NCBI GenBank assembly: GCA_021797365.1 | Contig: JAJZZU010000134.1 | Span: forward strand, 1 to 7,014 | Length of the DNA stretch: 7,014 nt | Direction of reading: 5' to 3' | Source of the DNA: Pseudomonadota bacterium | GTDB taxonomy: Bacteria; Pseudomonadota; Gammaproteobacteria; Acidiferrobacterales; Acidiferrobacteraceae | Shown: in pieces, positions 5,860 to 7,014 of the stretch | How positions within the stretch are numbered: the first letter of the stretch is position 1 | Layout: every line of letters starts with the position of its first letter | Made by a program: the position numbers and the translations under genes | The notes under the pieces: model-generated | What the model was told of the DNA's origin: nothing | Databases searched by the model: none | What the model saw: the letters and a program-made list of their open reading frames with translations, nothing else

Positions 5860-6446
5860 ACGACGAGCTGAAACTCTTGTTTGCAGGGGCGATGGGCGCG
5901 GGGAAGACCACCGCGATACGCGCAATCAGCGAGATCGCGCCGATAACGACCGAGGCCGCAAACGGGGATCGTACGGAGTGCGACAAGGACGAGACCACCG
6001 TGGCCATGGACTATGGCGAGATCACCCTGGCCACCGGCGAGAAGCTACGGCTGTATGGCACCCCGGGTCAGGCGCGCTTTCAGTTCATGTGGCCGATCCT
6101 CGCCACCGGGGCGCTCGGCGTGGTGATCTTGATCGACAACTCGCGCCCCGACCCCTTGGCAGATCTCGCGCTCTACCTCGACGCCTTTCGCGCGCTCGCC
6201 GATAGCGGCGCGGTGGTGGTGGGTGTCGGACACATGGATTGCTGCCCGCGGCCATCGCTCGAGGCCTATGCCGAACGCCTGGCGGCGCTCGATGTGGTGG
6301 TCCCGGTCATGCCCGCCGACGCCCGCCGGCGCGACGACGTCCTGGAGATGCTTGCGATACTCCTGCAGCAGATCGAGGCGACTTCGGCCTATGACGAGGC
6401 GAGCGACGCTGGCATGGGCCAGGGCTTGATGGGGGCTACGCCATGA
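5856..6446 (+). CDS. Small Ras/SRbeta-like GTPase, COG2229 type
   Basis: This 196-aa cytoplasmic protein probably acts as a nucleotide-dependent switch. The P-loop is 'GAMGAGKT' (11-18). The switch II region is 'LYGTPGQARFQFMW' (66-79), with Gly68 in place of the usual DxxG Asp. The G4 position is 'VGVGHMD' (122-128), not NKxD. The TPGQ and VGVxHMD forms are, to my knowledge, normal for the COG2229 branch that accompanies Roadblock proteins (MglA-like or CvnD-like modules), so they do not by themselves mean loss of function. Guanine specificity is less certain than GTP/ATP binding in general. The start is GTG 5856, inside the GTGA overlap with the upstream gene and preceded by GGGGA; the P-loop then sits where expected. 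It overlaps the next gene by ATGA, which indicates coupled translation of all three. Confidence 0.85.
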   Translation: MNDELKLLFAGAMGAGKTTAIRAISEIAPITTEAANGDRTECDKDETTVAMDYGEITLATGEKLRLYGTPGQARFQFMWPILATGALGVVILIDNSRPDPLADLALYLDAFRALADSGAVVVGVGHMDCCPRPSLEAYAERLAALDVVVPVMPADARRRDDVLEMLAILLQQIEATSAYDEASDAGMGQGLMGATP

Positions 6447-6871
6447 ATGCGCGCGTCATGCCACCGGAACTGATCGCGGCATTCGACGAAGAGATTCGAC
6501 GGCTGCATGCCCGCGTATCGGGCGTCATCGGCTGCGTACTCGCCACCACCGACGGGCGGCGGGTGTCGGCGGTGGTCGACAACGAGGCCGATCCGCAGCG
6601 GGTATCGGCGATGGTGGGATCGATCGTGGCGCTCGGCGAGACCATCGGCCGCGAGGTCATGATCGGACGCACGCAGTTCGTCGCGGTCAGCGCAGTGGAC
6701 GGCATGATCCTGCTGCAGAGGGTACCGGCCAGACGCGACCTGCTGGTCGTGGGCACGCTCGCCCGGCGCCATACCAATCTCGGGATTCTTCTGCATGAAA
6801 CCGGGATCACCGCCGAGGCCGCGGCCCGGACGTTCGACGAATGGCTGGGGCGCGACCCGCAGCCGGCGTGA
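6443..6871 (+). CDS. Roadblock/LC7-domain protein (MglB-like)
   Basis: The product is 142 aa with a single Roadblock/LC7 domain over about residues 9-135: helix 'ELIAAFDEEIRRLHARVSGV', strand 'GCVLATTDGRRVSAVVD', helix 'ADPQRVSAMVGSIVALGETI', then paired strands 'FVAVSAVDGMILLQRV' and 'LLVVGTLA', and the final helix 'TNLGILLHE'. Such proteins dimerise and commonly act as GTPase-activating or regulatory partners of small G proteins such as MglA. The gene overlaps the GTPase stop as ATGA. The order GTPase then Roadblock supports a direct partnership. The identity of the domain is well supported; a GAP role is inferred from the family. Confidence 0.85.
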   Translation: MNARVMPPELIAAFDEEIRRLHARVSGVIGCVLATTDGRRVSAVVDNEADPQRVSAMVGSIVALGETIGREVMIGRTQFVAVSAVDGMILLQRVPARRDLLVVGTLARRHTNLGILLHETGITAEAAARTFDEWLGRDPQPA

Positions 6872-6894
6872 TGGCGAGCAGGGTATGACGGCAA

Positions 6895-6920
6895 GGCCGC
6901 GCGGCATCCGGCCCGCGGCC
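6895..6920 (+). other. GC-rich hairpin between the two Roadblock-type genes
   Basis: GGCCGCG (6895-6901) and CGCGGCC (6914-6920) form a 7-bp perfect stem. The loop can add an inner CGG/CCG pairing (6902-6904 with 6908-6910). No T-run follows, so it is not a standard intrinsic terminator. It lies in the 79-bp gap after the tightly overlapping part of the operon, where it could limit read-through or stabilise the upstream mRNA. This is not demonstrated. Confidence 0.35.
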
Positions 6921-6950
6921 ACGGAATTCAATGAAGGATGGGCCTAAATC

Positions 6951-7014
6951 ATGGCAAAAGTGGATCTGAGCAGCATCCAGGATATTGACGGCTTTATCGC
7001 CGCAGCACTCGGCG
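6951..7014 (+). CDS. Probable second Roadblock/LC7-domain protein, N-terminal 21 residues, runs off the right edge
   Basis: Only 21 codons are visible: 'MAKVDLSSIQDIDGFIAAAL' and one further Gly. The 'IDGFIAAAL' pattern resembles the start of short Roadblock proteins found beside COG2229 GTPases ('IDGAIGAAL...'-like), which suits the position in this operon. ATG 6951 is the only start, because an in-frame TAA lies at 6945-6947; GGATGGG upstream is a modest ribosome binding site with long spacing. The identification rests on few residues plus context. Confidence 0.5.
   Translation, partial: MAKVDLSSIQDIDGFIAAALG

Noticed and set aside
1..7014. tRNA, rRNA, CRISPR array, insertion sequence or transposon ends
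   Set aside because: I looked on both strands and saw no cloverleaf, regularly spaced direct repeats, transposase motifs or terminal inverted repeats.

Overview
The window is GC-rich, compact bacterial DNA. Its gene set points to a chemolithoautotrophic proteobacterium, probably a gammaproteobacterial sulfur or iron oxidiser. The evidence is a CbbR-type regulator of CO2 fixation beside the start of a DabA-type inorganic-carbon uptake gene. The genus cannot be fixed from the sequence alone; an Acidiferrobacter-like organism is only a guess.

Left third (1-3436), inorganic-carbon block. On the minus strand a gene for a class II aldolase-fold protein fused to a C-terminal Dabb domain (861-2174) is followed by the N-terminal 222 codons of dabA (668 to beyond position 1). 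Diverging from them on the plus strand is cbbR (2450-3436). Two near-identical sites with the LysR/CbbR-type core TTA-N7-TAA lie in the cbbR/aldolase divergent region (2438-2450) and in front of dabA (871-883). The simplest reading is that CbbR controls itself, the aldolase-like gene and dabA. The aldolase-like protein has lost the catalytic Asp and all three zinc-binding His of its family, so it is unlikely to be an ordinary fructose-bisphosphate aldolase.

Middle (3471-4562). A standalone SIR2-like protein, convergent with cbbR, keeps the NAD-site motifs and could be an NADase of defence type. No partner gene is adjacent to it.

Right third (4563-7014), signalling block. A 328-bp non-coding region is followed by a tightly overlapping plus-strand operon: a 322-aa protein of unrecognised family (4891-5859), a small Ras/SRbeta-like GTPase of the COG2229 type (5856-6446), a Roadblock/LC7 protein (6443-6871), and the start of what is probably a second Roadblock/LC7 protein (from 6951). 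This looks like a small G-protein module with Roadblock partners, comparable in parts to MglA/MglB or the actinobacterial conservons, plus an unfamiliar first gene. The non-coding region before it carries a 34-nt block that matches the dabA upstream region at 25 of 34 positions. This hints that the signalling operon and the carbon-uptake gene share a promoter architecture or regulator.
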